Assembly: GCA_902728285.1 (NCBI GenBank)
Contig: CACVBU010000035.1
Coordinates: 177,704-241,703 of the forward strand
Origin: Clytia hemisphaerica
Lineage: Eukaryota; Cnidaria; Hydrozoa; Leptothecata; Clytiidae
Direction: 5' to 3'
Length of the DNA: 64,000 nt
The first letter of the stretch is position 1. Each line of letters opens with the position of its first letter. The position numbers were made by a program, and so were the translations under genes. Shown here one piece after another: positions 1 to 10,969 of the stretch. Below the pieces are notes generated by a model. The model saw only the letters and a program-made list of their open reading frames with translations, was not told the DNA's origin and made no database searches.

Positions 1-115
1 GTCATCGATCGTTAATCGATTCGTCATCGATCGTTAATCGAGTATGCATCGATTATGCATCTATCATGTATTGATCATGTATCGATCATACATCGAGCCC
101 GTAAATCCTCGAATA
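1..115. repeat. ATCGAT-rich simple repeat
   Basis: Degenerate units built on ATCGAT/CATCGATC and TAATCGA follow one another to the window edge. The same style of sequence recurs at 3,655-3,945. No coding potential is seen; the left boundary lies outside the window. Confidence 0.7.
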
Positions 116-129
116 AGCTTATTTAATTT

Positions 130-515
130 TTCAGGCTCCAAGGGGGGGGGGCGCTTATTCGAGCGGGGCGCTTATTTTTTTATTTCAGAAATTCGTATAT
201 CAATAAATTCGGAATCTGCTTAATTAAACTTAACTGTTTCAAAGGGTTGATTTTTCAAAAAAGGATGAATAAAAGAAAAATTGGAAAAATCCAATTGACA
301 ATGTGTATCATTTTATTCTTAGTCGCTTTCTTTCTTTTTAAGACACAAGTATCTACTCAATATCTTATTCAATCAATAACAATATTCGAATAGGCGCCCC
401 TTCCTGGAGGGGGCGCTTATTCAAAGGGGGCGCTAATTCGAGCGAGGCGCTTATAGAATTATTTTAACAAAAAGGGGGGTGCTTATTTGAGCGGAGCGCC
501 TATTAGAGGATTTAA
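130..515. repeat. G-rich GGGGCGCTTATT repeat fragments
   Basis: Short variants of GGGGGCGCTTATTCGAGCGG occur at about 146-175 and 393-510, separated by AT-rich DNA. They resemble termini of a G-rich interspersed element. Bases 516-899 hold no gene or repeat that I recognise. Confidence 0.55.
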
Positions 516-899
516 GGTAATGATTTTGCTACACGTTTTATTTTTTATTAGAATCCAGTTTATAAGAACATTTAGGCTGAACTTTTGCAAAAAAATTAAG
601 AGCATCGTAAGAACGTCGCTAGCATTTTTTTATAAGCAACCGAGTAGACCCCAAATTTGCCCAAAAAGCAACTTACTTAGCAACCCTGAGGCCTCAATTA
701 CAAATCATTTTTTAACAATCTTTTTCTCCTCAGAAATAAAAATAACTTTGACACAATTTTAAAGAAAGCCTTGCAAATCTTCGAAAAATCTTTAGCAACT
801 TCAGAGCTGATACTCGAAAATTAGAGTTTCTTATTTTAAAAATGTGTATTGCATTACTACATAAATACTGAAAAAAGTCCAAGTATCATTATCACAACG

Positions 900-1359
900 C
901 TATTTTTTTTTCAAGAATTCCTCCAACTTTGCAATTAAATCAGCTTTTCTGTCTTTTGAAGTAAAATTGATCCCGTTTTCTTTCAGAATCTCCTTCAAAA
1001 TAGGAACAGTTTTGCGCTTGTGGTCGAGTTCCTCCTGTTGATTTTGTTTTTCAGACGAATGATCCAAATTTCTAAGGTGTGTTTTTCTTTCATTTATCTC
1101 TGTGATGTATGCGGCAGGCAACTTATCTGTTTCCAAGGGGGTGTTTTTAATCAACGAACAACCATTGACGATGTCATACTTTCCCTTTTCTTTAACAATT
1201 CCTTCTTTAGAGATGTCAAACAGTTTTATAATGTGAATCGTTGATTTAGTGTCATCACACTCAGTTAATATGTATGAAGAATTCCTGGATATCTTTTTGA
1301 AGATCCGTTCGATTTTACCGTGAATATAACCTGTGTCTTTCTTTTGGGCACAATTGTGT
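900..1359 (-). CDS. 3'-terminal coding exon with SAP-like C-terminus
   Basis: An open frame of about 152 codons ends at a TAA at 900 and stays open back to an AG acceptor at 1,360-1,361 (pyrimidine-poor, TTTTACAG). The last 32 residues (PILKEILKENGINF, then KADLIAKLEEF) fit the SAP fold: two helices joined by a glycine turn, a DNA/RNA-binding module. The upstream part contains GYIHGKIERIF and a lysine-rich linker. An internal ATG at 1,154 gives only 84 residues, so the frame is better read as a spliced terminal exon. The acceptor lies at the outer edge of a small inverted-repeat element (1,362-1,568), so it may be element-derived. SAP assignment is by pattern only; a transposon-derived origin is possible. 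Confidence 0.5.
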
Positions 1360-1361
1360 CT

Positions 1362-1568
1362 GTAAAATTTAGCGGGGATTTAATTTAGCGAGTGGGAAGG
1401 CTTTAGTCTCTGGTGAACTAAGAATTTCTATCGTAAAAAAATTTCATTAAATTCGGCGGGGATTTAATTTGGCGAATGGTCGATTTTTGAAATTTTGGCG
1501 AGGATTTAATTGGCGAATTTAAGAAGAAATCGCCGAATTCGCCAAATTTAATCCCTGCCAAAATTTAT
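1362..1568. mobile_element. Inverted-repeat element (MITE-like), AATTTGGCG family
   Basis: Left arm (GTAAAATTTAGCGGGG) and right arm (CCCTGCCAAAATTTATC) are imperfect inverted repeats, with further GATTTAATTTGGCGA motifs between them. A shorter relative lies at 34,594-34,747. No coding capacity. Confidence 0.65.
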
Positions 1569-1629
1569 CCACTTAAGGTTCCTGGTGATTCAAAAAGCTA
1601 TTAGATTTCTCCTCTTTTCTTTTTTATAG

Positions 1630-2563
1630 AAAAGTCTGCGCATTCCAAACATAACAAACCTTTCAAGTTCACGAAGGCGAATAAAGTAACGTTAGAAGAA
1701 TTGTTTGATAGCTCAGAAAAAGGCCGCTGTAGCGAGCACGGGGCACAACTGGCATCACAATCAATCGGGTGCTCAATCGAACAGGTGGGTGAACACATGA
1801 CTGGATTCATTTTGGCTTTTGTGAAAACCTTGAAATTTCTTCCTTGAATAAGGATCCTAGGCCGATTAATTGAATCTTAAGATTCTTATAAATTCTCGAT
1901 TTCGAGCCTCGCGATTACAAAAATAATTAGCCTATTTCGTAGGATTCGTGCATTTGTTACATGTTCTTTTCTATTTAATTTACAGGGGAAAAATGCACAA
2001 ATCTGTGCAAATTTCCCTCAATGAAAACGTTGAGAAAAACTAGCTTTTGTAATCAACCTAAATGATTTGGAAATTTAAGAACTGTTTTCTATGGTAGATG
2101 TTTTTGTTAAATTTATATATTAATTCGCAAGAGTGATTTACAATAAAATATTGATTACTGCTAGTGACGTAGAAAAAAATCATGTACTGAAAACACGAAT
2201 CCTATGAAATAGGCTAATTCTTGTAATTCAAATGTAGTGGACCAAATCACCTCCATACGTTAAGAAAACTAATTTTCGCGGTAAATAATAATCACGGAAC
2301 TTATTTTGGCGATGCATGGATACAAAATTGACGTTTTTTTGCGGAACTAATTTTCGCGGTAGGCGCCCGCTTTCTGCCTACATTCTTTCATTTTCCTAGT
2401 GGTTTTTTAGCTTACTGGTAAAATTTGCATTTCGCGGAGCTAATTTTCGATATTTAGTTACCGCAAAAATTAGTTATTTATACTATTATCTTTCTTTCCT
2501 CAGGTGAAGACATGGTTCAAGAACCGACGGAGAAGAGGTGGAAAGACCAAACGTACTAAGTGA
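1630..2563 (+). CDS. Divergent homeobox gene, last two exons
   Basis: Exon a (1,630-1,784) follows a pyrimidine tract plus AG and ends CAG|GTGGGT. Exon b (2,504-2,563) follows TTTCCTCAG and ends at TGA. They join in phase 0. The product contains FTKANKVTLEELF (helix 1), an LASQ segment (helix 2) and then VKTWFKNRRRR, the recognition helix with the invariant W-F-N-R residues of homeodomains. From the helix-1 F to the W there are 30 residues, where a classical homeodomain has 28, so there seem to be one extra residue before and one after the LA pair. Translation stops 15 residues after the recognition-helix W. Exon a starts in phase 1, so at least one more 5' exon must exist, probably outside the window. 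The intron carries two inverted-repeat elements. Expected role is sequence-specific DNA binding in the nucleus; the class is undetermined. Confidence 0.72.
1914..2227. mobile_element. MITE in homeobox-gene intron
   Basis: Terminal inverted repeats of roughly 35 bp: ATTACAAAAATAATTAGCC with CCTATTTCGTAGGATTCGTG on the left, and its imperfect reverse complement at 2,194-2,227. The AT-rich interior is non-coding. It lies wholly inside the intron between the two homeobox exons. Confidence 0.65.
2267..2476. mobile_element. Inverted-repeat element, AACTAATTTTCGCGGTA type
   Basis: Left arm AACTAATTTTCGCGGTAAAT pairs with ATTTAGTTACCGCAAAAATT on the right, and the same arm motif repeats near 2,345. 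It ends about 27 bases upstream of the last homeobox exon. Bases 2,564-3,013 downstream show nothing recognisable beyond AT-rich sequence. Confidence 0.55.
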
Positions 2564-3013
2564 TAACGTATTAACGAAAGAAAGTGATTAGAAAACAAAC
2601 TCACGACTCCGTTTATTTTATCTTTTTTAGAGCATTGTCTCCATTATTTATCATAAATGGATTCATTTCAAATGGAAGGGTTGAAAAGTATTTTCATCAA
2701 TGAAGTTGGGGGATGGGCCATTTCAGTCTAATTACGATTTTTCCTTGCAATGAGGGGAAGTAAAGTAATCATCATAAAAACACTTTGGGACTGCAATGCC
2801 CTCGAGACTGGGTTACAAGGGTTCGCTAATAATATAATAACAATAATATATTTGAGCCTGTTTTTATAAAGTGAAGTGGGTATCTCACGTGAAGTTATTC
2901 CAGGGTCTGCTCTTTACTTGAACATTTCAATAGCAAGATGTATCAAATATTAGTAATTTTTAACAGCCATCATTTAATTGTCGTAAACTGCTTCACGCGT
3001 GATATCCTTCCTT

Positions 3014-3109
3014 CCCAGCTGGCACAACGTTGTTTCAACGTTTATCTAACGCTCACAACGTCTATATAACGTTAGATAGACGTTGAAACAACGTTGTGTG
3101 CCAGCTGGG
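3014..3109. mobile_element. Short hairpin element (CCCAGCTGGCAC termini)
   Basis: Near-perfect inverted repeat: CCCAGCTGGCACAACGTTGT plus TTCAACGT on the left and its complement ending GTGCCAGCTGGG on the right, with internal TATCTAACG and CGTTAGATA also paired. At 96 bp it folds almost completely into one stem, typical of foldback MITEs. Confidence 0.7.
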
Positions 3110-3360
3110 GTGTGCTGGGTGAACATTTGATCACTTGATCACTTGATCATTGTTTATACTTGCATTGAATCATTCATTCAGAGATGTTCCATTAACGCAA
3201 CCATAGTCTTTTTCATTTTCACACACTTCTACGAATTCACTGAAATGTGATCAGGACGCAAATATTGGAATGAAAATAGGATTTTGATTGACGCTTCTTT
3301 CCCGCTTTGTATGAAAATCTAAACGAAAGAAGTTTTAGATTAATTCCCATTCAAATATAA

Positions 3361-3500
3361 TTATTAATTCCAAAAAGCGGAGGGGGTGGAAAATTTTCGA
3401 AAAATTAATTAGCGGGTTGGGGACGCTTATTATATTAGGTACCCGAGAGTACCATATCGGCCATTTTTAAGCCGGCCCCCTCCGCTTTTTTAAGTTCGGA
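3361..3500. repeat. Fragments of G-rich inverted-repeat element
   Basis: Contains AGCGGAGGGGGTGGAAAATTTTCG and a reversed partner GGCCCCCTCCGCTTTTTT, with an ACCCGAGAGTACC end. The wording matches the internal GGAAAATTTTCGAAAATT block of the elements at 39,319 and 63,554, so this is probably a decayed relative. Bases 3,501-3,654 show nothing further. Confidence 0.45.
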
Positions 3501-3654
3501 GCTAGGGCTCAGGCGAAATTCCGTACTCTAAACCTTCCAGCAGATGTTGAAAGTTTCCATAACCTTTTCCCAGAGCTTTCTTAGCGTGTCGAAAGAAATT
3601 TTCTACATCGGGTGCCAGATAAGTACCGATAAGTAAATCCGGTTTGACGCCATT

Positions 3655-3945
3655 AGATCGATATGGATCGATTAATCAATATAAAAAAACGGTCGATATT
3701 TTGATTGGATCGATAGAGGTGTCGATAGGTAATCGATAGCGAGAAAGATCGATTAATATTAGAGCTCGATTTTTAGAAAGAGTCGATAGGGTCGATAAGA
3801 TCGATAAAAGATCGATGATAGATCGATGATAGATCGATAACTAATCATAAGCTTAAAAAAGTCTTGAGTATCGATCCTCTATCGATCTCCTATCCGGATC
3901 GATAAGTAATCCATCGATCACATATCGATCCGTCATCGAGCCGTT
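3655..3945. repeat. ATCGAT-rich low-complexity block
   Basis: Roughly 290 bases dominated by GATCGATA and TCGATAGGTAATCGAT variants. It resembles the block at 1-115 and may come from one dispersed satellite-like repeat. Confidence 0.65.
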
Positions 3946-3956
3946 CCGATGATCGA

Positions 3957-4205
3957 TCCTATCGAGCGCGGACGCCTGGGTTGATTGATTAACAAAGCCT
4001 CAAGAGTCATTAGATATTCTTCTGAGATGGTGGATGATGCAATTATCTCGACATCATCGATAGAAAGTTCCTGTGCGCAAGCATTCATGTGAATAGAGAC
4101 AGGTGCCCTTGGTGAACAATGTTCCTTTATTTGTGTGATCAAATGTCGACAAGTAAAGCCAACATAGCACGACTGACATCGTGAACATTTAATTTTATAA
4201 ACGAT
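3957..4205 (-). pseudogene. Penelope-like element remnant: GIY-YIG tail
   Basis: The minus-strand frame from about 4,205 to 3,957 reads KCSRCQSCYVGFTCRHL, then IKEHC, and ends with an LEALLI segment. This spacing (cysteine pair, YVG, R-H, EH, and a late glutamate in LEALLI) matches the C-terminal GIY-YIG endonuclease of Penelope-like retroelements. The YVG replaces the usual YIG. No reverse transcriptase is joined to it here, so it is a 3' fragment. It is a different lineage from the element at 60,159-62,065. Confidence 0.6.
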
Positions 4206-6459
4206 CCAACTCCTAAAGGATATAGAAGAAGAATTTATTGCCAGTGACTCATAACAATAATTTCAAAGAAGAGGATGTTGAAAAAATTAAAAGACAGATA
4301 AAAAAGTCATTTGTACTAGATTTTGTAATACTTTTGTAGTAGTTTCAAAAAATCTTCCTGGAAAAAGTATAAAGATTTCTGCTCAATACAACTTTTCACA
4401 AGGTAAAATAACAAAAATAAAAAAACAAAACTGTAAAGAGTAACATCGTAGCATGGACATGGACTTAGTAACATAGGGGTATTACAGTGGTCTTTAAAAG
4501 AGTAACACAGTATTTCATACAGGGCTTTTAAATTGAAAATAATTTGAGTTTTAAAAGATCCTTTTAGAATTTTTCAACAAATGTATCCTGTGAAAAAAGA
4601 CCCTGTGAAAAAAGACCCTATTTCAATCATGAAGTCATTAAAACAATAACACATTGATGTGTAGTTTTAGTAATAATGTAGTCTTTCTCGTCATCGTTTT
4701 GATTCTGTAGTTTTAAAATATTACAGTAAATGTGACATTGTAATATGGACTTTTTGATAGTTTAGGATGTCATAACTAAAAGTGGTAAAGAATAAAATCC
4801 ATTTTTACAAATATATTACTATACTAATTCATAATTCACTACTAGTTTTCATACATTCATTCAATCAAAAAAGCAAATCATGCAATGACTTCAAACCCCT
4901 TGAAACATTCCAATATTATAAGGCAGGGATCACAAACCTCTCCATGCATTTCATTTTGCCAGTGACATGTTCAAGAATTTTGAGGAAAATGTGGTGAAAG
5001 AGCTTATCTTATTTGGAAATTATTTAAGGTGTTTGAACTGAATAATGACCACCAGCACCAGTGAATTTGAAATTTTCTACTACTCTACTGACTTAAAAAG
5101 AATGAAAATAAAATGGAAGTGTATTTTCTGATTGCTGCTTTAACATGTAAAAGTTAATGTCTTTTAAGCATCACATGTCACACACAAAACATCCCATGTA
5201 CCACCAAACATTCACAATTTGCCCCCCTTCTTCAGTTGCATTGTATTATACGTAGCTACATAATATTGAATCTTGATGGGAATCTGGTGGTAATGTTTGT
5301 GTTTTCTTGATCTAGTTCCTGAGAGATATTATTTGTAATACACTCGAAACAATCCCACAGCACAATGCATTGCTTTTTTAGAAAATGTTGTCTGTTGAGG
5401 TCCATTAAAAAATAATGTGTCTGTTTTTTCGCAGCATACCTCCTCAACAAATGTTACTGACCACACACAATCACCCAATATTCGATGGCGTATGTATGAT
5501 CTTTTTCGTAAAAGCGTTTACATGTTTACTCAAATACACGTGTTGAACCATGTATTGACAATATGACAAAAAAATCATTGTTCGGCTGAATGTAAAATTT
5601 AACCATGACATGACATTATAATAAAATTATAAAGTCTAAATTTTAAAATATTTTGAAATCCAAATGTTGCTGTTGACTCTATTTATTTTGTTTGATCTCA
5701 AGCCATAAAAATAGTTTTCGATGAGATCAATTGATGTAATAGGAATGGTTACTCCAATTAATTGTCACGAAAATGTGCCATGAAGTATGGATGCCACAAG
5801 AAAAACAACTATCTGTCAGACCATTTTATTGAAATTCTCAGTTGACAACACAGAAAACAGCCACACATTGTCACATTAGCAAGTGGATGATAGGACAGCT
5901 CTCCTCTCCCAGAGGAAGTGGTAAAAAACCTCAAGAATGATACTCGAGTAAAATGTTCAATAAGTGTGAACAGCAGCAACGTTATTTTACAAGCAAAGGG
6001 TGCCTTCTAGCTTAAAAAATCAGCAGGATCCTGCCTTGACAAAAATCGCCATCTTTTTTCGAAAGTGTGCAAAAGTGAAAGTAGCAGCAACGACACAAAA
6101 ACAAACATCTCGCACTTGATTGGATAGTCAAAATCGATATAATTTTAAAAACACTTTTATTTTATAAAATAAAGAAAAGTCTACTTTGCTCGGTGTTTTT
6201 TCGTGAACCAAATCGGTAGCATTTCTGGAACATATACAAATTTACGTCCCGCGTTCGCAGATCTTGCCAAAGGATGCGGAACGCCCATTCCGTAATAATA
6301 AAACTTTGAAAATTACGCTTTTAATTAATGACCTTTTTAATCGGATGGAATACCCTGGAATTAATTTTGATACCTGTGGCGGATTAGCGATAAGAGTTTT
6401 TTATAGGTATTACACGTTTTTTTTGGGGGAACATTGATGATACAAAATCATTCTTTTAG
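4206..6459. other. Intergenic, nothing recognised
   Basis: AT-rich sequence. Short open frames (about 4,782-4,997 and 5,256-5,450) have no recognisable motifs, no consistent splice context and amino-acid composition expected of AT-rich noise. No tRNA, clear tandem array or long inverted repeat was found by eye. Confidence 0.5.
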
Positions 6460-7183
6460 CTTGGTGGTCTTTGGCAACGTCTTAACCCAGATATCATCAA
6501 AAGAATCATAGAATTAACGGAAGCAGGAGTTCGTCGTGCAAATGATATGAAAGTCATGTTGGAGGAATATACCCCACGAGAGCAACAAACGATTTTACCC
6601 TAAAAAACTGATCTTCGGGCATATATCAATAGAGTAAAGTTAAAAAACAGATATTCTAAAATAGACCAAGCAAATCTGATAAAACTGATAAAGAAGTGGC
6701 AGTCTGAAAACCCTGGTGAGAAGTTTTACCTGTGGAAATACGGTCAAGGAGAGGGGGCAAAAGTTTATGATGAGAACTGTAACTTGATAGATGTTTTGAA
6801 TGGTATTAAGGAGCAAATGTTTTTGTTTGTCCACCAAAATCAACATTAAAAACGTCTCATGAAGAGGTATGGGAATGATATCGGATTGCTAGACGCGACA
6901 AACAAGACAACAAAATACAAACTCCCTCTCTTTTTCCTCGCTACAAAAACCAAATCTTTTGCTATCCAAGATGAAACGACTAAATCCATTCTAGAAGGGC
7001 TTGCAAAATTAAAGGAATGTGACCCGTACTGGAACCCAAAAGTAATGATGGTTGATTATTGTCAAGAAGAAATCGATGCATTACAAGCTCTATTCCCAGG
7101 TAATACTTATGACTTCGACATCTATCAAGAAAGCAGGGACTGGTTTTTGATTCTTTTTGTTTCTGATCTCAGGTTACAGTTTT
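6460..7183 (+). pseudogene. CaRF-like / MULE-type transposase-related fragment
   Basis: One frame runs from an AG at 6,458-6,459 to 7,183 with just two in-frame TAA stops (near 6,601 and 6,847). Readable blocks are LNPDIIKRIIELTEAG, an FYLWKYGQGEG block, YGNDIGLLDATNKTTKY, LPLFFLATKT, QDETTKSI and PYWNPKVMMVDYCQEEIDAL. This ordered set (a GND-LLDAT-TTKY strand, FFL, then the VDYCQEEI helix) is the one I know from calcium-responsive-factor-like and MULE transposase-domain proteins that are common in invertebrate genomes. The GLLDAT and MMVDYC aspartates sit where catalytic acids are expected. The stops make it a pseudogene; it is probably of mobile origin. Confidence 0.6.
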
Positions 7184-7399
7184 AGGGACTACATTAAGTA
7201 GAACTTTATATTTTCTAAGTAGCAAATATTAAAAATTCACTATGGTCAGAGAGTCCCCAGAGGGACATTAAAGTAGTAAAATGTAAACATTGTGCGAACC
7301 ATGTGTCATTAAAGAGATCAATTAAAATCACGTGTCCAAAACAAACTTGTAAAACAATCGAACAATCAAAATTAGCCATATTTGGTCGATTTTTTTATT

Positions 7400-7655
7400 T
7401 TGACATGTAAAGAAAACATAACTCATAAAGAGAAATGCCAAGTTAACCATCAAGGCAGCTCCGATCTTGTGGCGACAGAAGGCGCGAATGAAATCTTTCT
7501 TCGGTCAATGGAAAAAAAAATCTTTGATATACTAATTTTGTTATGGTGTTGTGGGCTGAAGCTTGTTATGATCAATTTGGAGATAGCTATATTGTATCAA
7601 AGGAGGAATGTGTTGGCCATGTCCAGAAGCGAATTGAAGGATTTTATTGAAGGAT
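7400..7655 (+). pseudogene. Mutator-like transposase fragment
   Basis: Two adjacent frames together show HKEKCQVNHQGSSDL, TEGANEIFLRSMEK and, after a frame break near 7,530-7,550, EACYDQFGDSYIVSKEECVG followed by HVQKR. The NHQGSS, EGA, F-RS-EK and ECVGHVQKR sequence blocks, in this order, are those of the Mutator-like transposase domain common in invertebrate genomes. Only the middle of the protein remains. It abuts a non-LTR reverse transcriptase fragment at about 7,650, suggesting insertion or deletion at that junction. Confidence 0.6.
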
Positions 7656-8573
7656 ACAATCAAATACTTCAACAGTAATAGGTCACCCGTATACCTCTGT
7701 AGTATTGATGAATGTAAAGCTTTCGACAGTTGTAACTGGTACCAACTATTCCACAAACTCTCAAAGGGCAATATCCTGATGCCAGCTCTGAGATGGTTGG
7801 TAAAACTTTATCTTAATAGTGAAGCTTAAGTGAAATGCAAAGATTACCTATCAGAATTATTCTACCCAACACAAGGGGTTCGCCAAGGCTCGGTGCTTTT
7901 ATCATTCCTGTATAACATATATACTGAGGACCTTCTCGACCAAATCGCATCACTAAATGTTGGTTGCAAACTATCGGACAATACAGACATGTCAGTTATA
8001 GCATTTGCAGATGACAACATTTTACTTAGTCCAACTCTCTCTGGCCTCCAGAAAATGGTCAACCATTGTGTGTATTTGGCAGGGAACGGAACATTTATTG
8101 TATCCGGAAACTCTACCCTACCCCATATATCTATAACATCGTTACTCCCCAACGCGACCTGAAACATCTGGGATTCACCTGGGAATTACAATCTTGTATC
8201 TTGTATCATCAGCTTGCGCAGACACATGGATAATCGTATTGGTGAAATGTGGGCCATGACATCAACCCTTATCTCGTCTAGTATTCGTAAATTACATCCT
8301 AACAGTATCGCACAAGTGTTCAAATCAGTGGTTATCCCAAGACTATTATATGGCATTGAAATAGTTTCTCTCTCCGAGTCCGACAGAAACTACCTCGACA
8401 GACAAGCACGTTGCAGCCTCAAATCTCTGATGGGGGTCTCGAAACACGCAAGAAACTACCTACACGTTATTTACAACCTTTCTCCAAATCCAAGCTCTCT
8501 ATGTTTACTACAAAGTCACTTAATTCGCACTAACATCCCTATTTTCAACTTTATCATTATCAAGTTCTATTAA
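7650..8573 (+). pseudogene. Non-LTR retrotransposon reverse transcriptase remnant
   Basis: Frame pieces carry the reverse transcriptase order: ECKAFDSCNW (motif A, aspartate present), GVRQGSVLLSFLYNIY (motif B), then VIAFADDNILLS (motif C, FADD instead of YADD). A thumb-like stretch follows in which PRLLYGIEIV is recognisable. In-frame stops lie at 7,827 and 8,161 and the junction near 8,165 is shifted. No endonuclease or 3' tail is recognisable, so this is a truncated, dead copy. Bases 8,576-8,757 are AT-rich with no recognised feature. Confidence 0.7.
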
Positions 8574-9779
8574 AATTTTCTAGATTCGCTTGTTTACATT
8601 TCTGGAAGATTCCCTGATCTTCTAGTTTAGCTTCAAATACTAGGATATATGATGAGATGAGATCTAGGCTAGTTTTACTAATTATTAGTATATAATATCG
8701 CCGTCTACATATTACGTATTACATAGAATTTTAGATTTTAGAAGTCTAATTACAGTACAGTATGTGGCCCCCAAAACGGTAATCAAATTTGAAATTTCTG
8801 TCAAATCTAGAGGAAAAGAGATTTTACAAAAATTTTGCTGTATGAAAACCTTTAACATCTCTACTTTATTTCCTGCTTTTTTCTAACGGCCCCCAAAACG
8901 GAGGTTTGAAACTTTAGCGATTTCTCGAGCTATGAAGATATGAATACAAAATTTTGACCATAGTTTTGAAATATGATTTAGAGGGTTTTGGGCATAAATT
9001 TATTTGATAAAATTTTTACAGTATACCCCTGGTTGTCAAAATACAGGTTTGGGGCCCCCAAAACGTAGGTGTAGTTAAAATCAAATTATCAAGCCCAGTG
9101 GTAATAGGGGGAAAAACTATGAACATATTTGTCTTTTCCCTTAAATTTACGACCCGATGGATGTAAAATTTATGATTTTCGATTTTCGATATTGCAAAGT
9201 TCAAACTGAAAATTTAGAAATTTTCAAAATGACAATTTTGATTTAACAACGTCTTAATCAAGTTTTTGAAAACAAATCTCTTTTGAAAATAGTTCCATTC
9301 ATGTATGGAATACGCTGTGAAAATTTTAGAGAAAAAGCTTAACTGAAACTGAAAATGTTCAGCTTTAAAGATATTTTTCTCCTACATTATGCAGAAATAT
9401 GACAGAATTTGCCGTTTTTGCTGATTCAGCGAAAAATTTTATATATAATGTTAATTTTTTGTTATAAACTATTAACTCGAGGTGATAGGAATAGAATTCC
9501 AAGATTTTTTGCTTTTTCTCATATACTGGTTGACCTTCAAGATGCTATATCATTTACCCAGCCTCTGAAGTCACAGATGTATTTGCATTTTCTGAACGGC
9601 ATTAGGTGTAGAAAGTTTCCCCCGTTTTCATAGCTTATTTTCAATATCCAAGGAGCTAGAGTTATATGCAATTGTTATCTAATTTTGGTGTTGAAATATG
9701 TCCTTCAGACGCAAATGTGTTATTTTGAAGCTGTCTCAAACCATCAAAAACATGCTCATTTTTAAGTATAACCACTTAA

Positions 9780-10350
9780 AATAGATCAACTATATGAGCT
9801 TGAATCATGTAAACTCATACATAAATTCCTAAACAATCATCTTCCATCTTAATTGATTTGTCTCTTCCAAAGATCTAAAACTGGCAATATGATCGCTAGG
9901 AAAAATTCTAAAAACAATGTTGGTACTATTCATTTTGACCAAGCTCTCTGTCCGCTAATGTTCCATGGGCCTCAGTTCTGGAACCATAGGAATTGTTATA
10001 AATTAGCTGAGTACTCTTCTACAGCTTTCTCTACTCATTTGAAGAAAGATTTGAAAAATGAGGAAATAATCTCTTATATTTCTAGACATTTTTTCTTTAT
10101 ATATAATTTTAATTTGGTTGTTGAACCTTGTGGAGCTTTTTATCCACATAATATATAGCATTTCTAAATTCACATTTTATTGGTGAAATACTTTATGTCA
10201 TTTTATGCATTTTTTTCTCTCTTAGTTGTTTCATGGGACAATCTAATAGTACACTGTAAAATAGGTATATAGTATATGTTTTTCCTTGTAACCTATCTTC
10301 CATAATAGGTTATTTTTACTGTGAATAGCTTTAAAAATCCTCTTATAGGA
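9780..10350 (+). pseudogene. Non-LTR retrotransposon 3' fragment (continues 17,970-18,040)
   Basis: Reads IDQLYELESCKLIHKFLNNH at 9,783, then after a stop a block ending at 10,157 with ALCPLMFHGPQFWN and STHLKKDL. This is the characteristic C-terminal tail after the reverse transcriptase in jockey/CR1-like elements (chain of H-LP, then F-GP-WN, then F-K-L). The 3' UTR runs on to 10,350, is split there by the BEL/Pao insertion, resumes at 17,970 and ends with short TTGAAAT repeats near 18,030, a typical non-LTR tail. It lies within the Tc1-type element. Confidence 0.65.
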
Positions 10351-10917
10351 TGTTCCCGCATTGAGTGCGAGTAGGCCTCCACTCTACGCGGGAGTATATG
10401 GTTCTCCTCCGTAACGTATTTTATATTTCTAAATGTTTCGTGCGCTTCTATTGTCTTGTTTTATGTATTGTCTTTGTCTTGTCTTGTCTCTTGTGAATTT
10501 GTATTGTGACGTCACTTAATTGGATTTTGTAGGCGTTTTAAAATGTTATTTCTCTGAATGTCGTTTATTGAACTGTTGTATGTTGTTGTGAGTGCTGTGA
10601 GGGTGAAGTGAAAGAACTTTAGTATTTTAGTAAGTATTTTCTATGTTTGTGTACATACTTAGTTCTTTGTTGGGCGTGTGTCTTCTGTGTGTTTTCCAGT
10701 GCTTCGTTTTCAGTGTGCTTCGTCTAGGTTTTGTTTGGGGGTTTGCGTCGTTTCTTTTGGGTCTAACTTAGGATATTTTCAGTTTCTTGTAACTAGTTTA
10801 TAGCAAGTTTTCTAACTTCTAATTTTGTGCATTTGTTTTAGCGTCCCTGAAATATATGGTCAGAATATACTCATCGGGGTCAGTGATATATTCCTCGCTA
10901 CTGCGTTAGCAGTAACA
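10351..10917 (+). repeat. 5' LTR of BEL/Pao element
   Basis: 567 bp, TG...CA ends. It lacks a 21-bp segment (containing GTTTGCCAGCC) present near 17,780-17,800 in the 3' LTR, which is otherwise nearly identical. A GCATTGAGTGCGAGTAGG-CCTCC start and a TATATGGT box-like stretch occur early in both. The LTR should hold promoter and polyadenylation signals; I cannot place them confidently. Confidence 0.95.
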
Positions 10918-10969
10918 GTAAAATACTAAAAGTTAAAGTAGCTTGTCATCTAGTACTCACCTTTTCGTT

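Noticed and set aside
10943-10969. Gag start at 10,943
   Set aside because: The codon there is TTG; the first ATG in frame is at 10,970.
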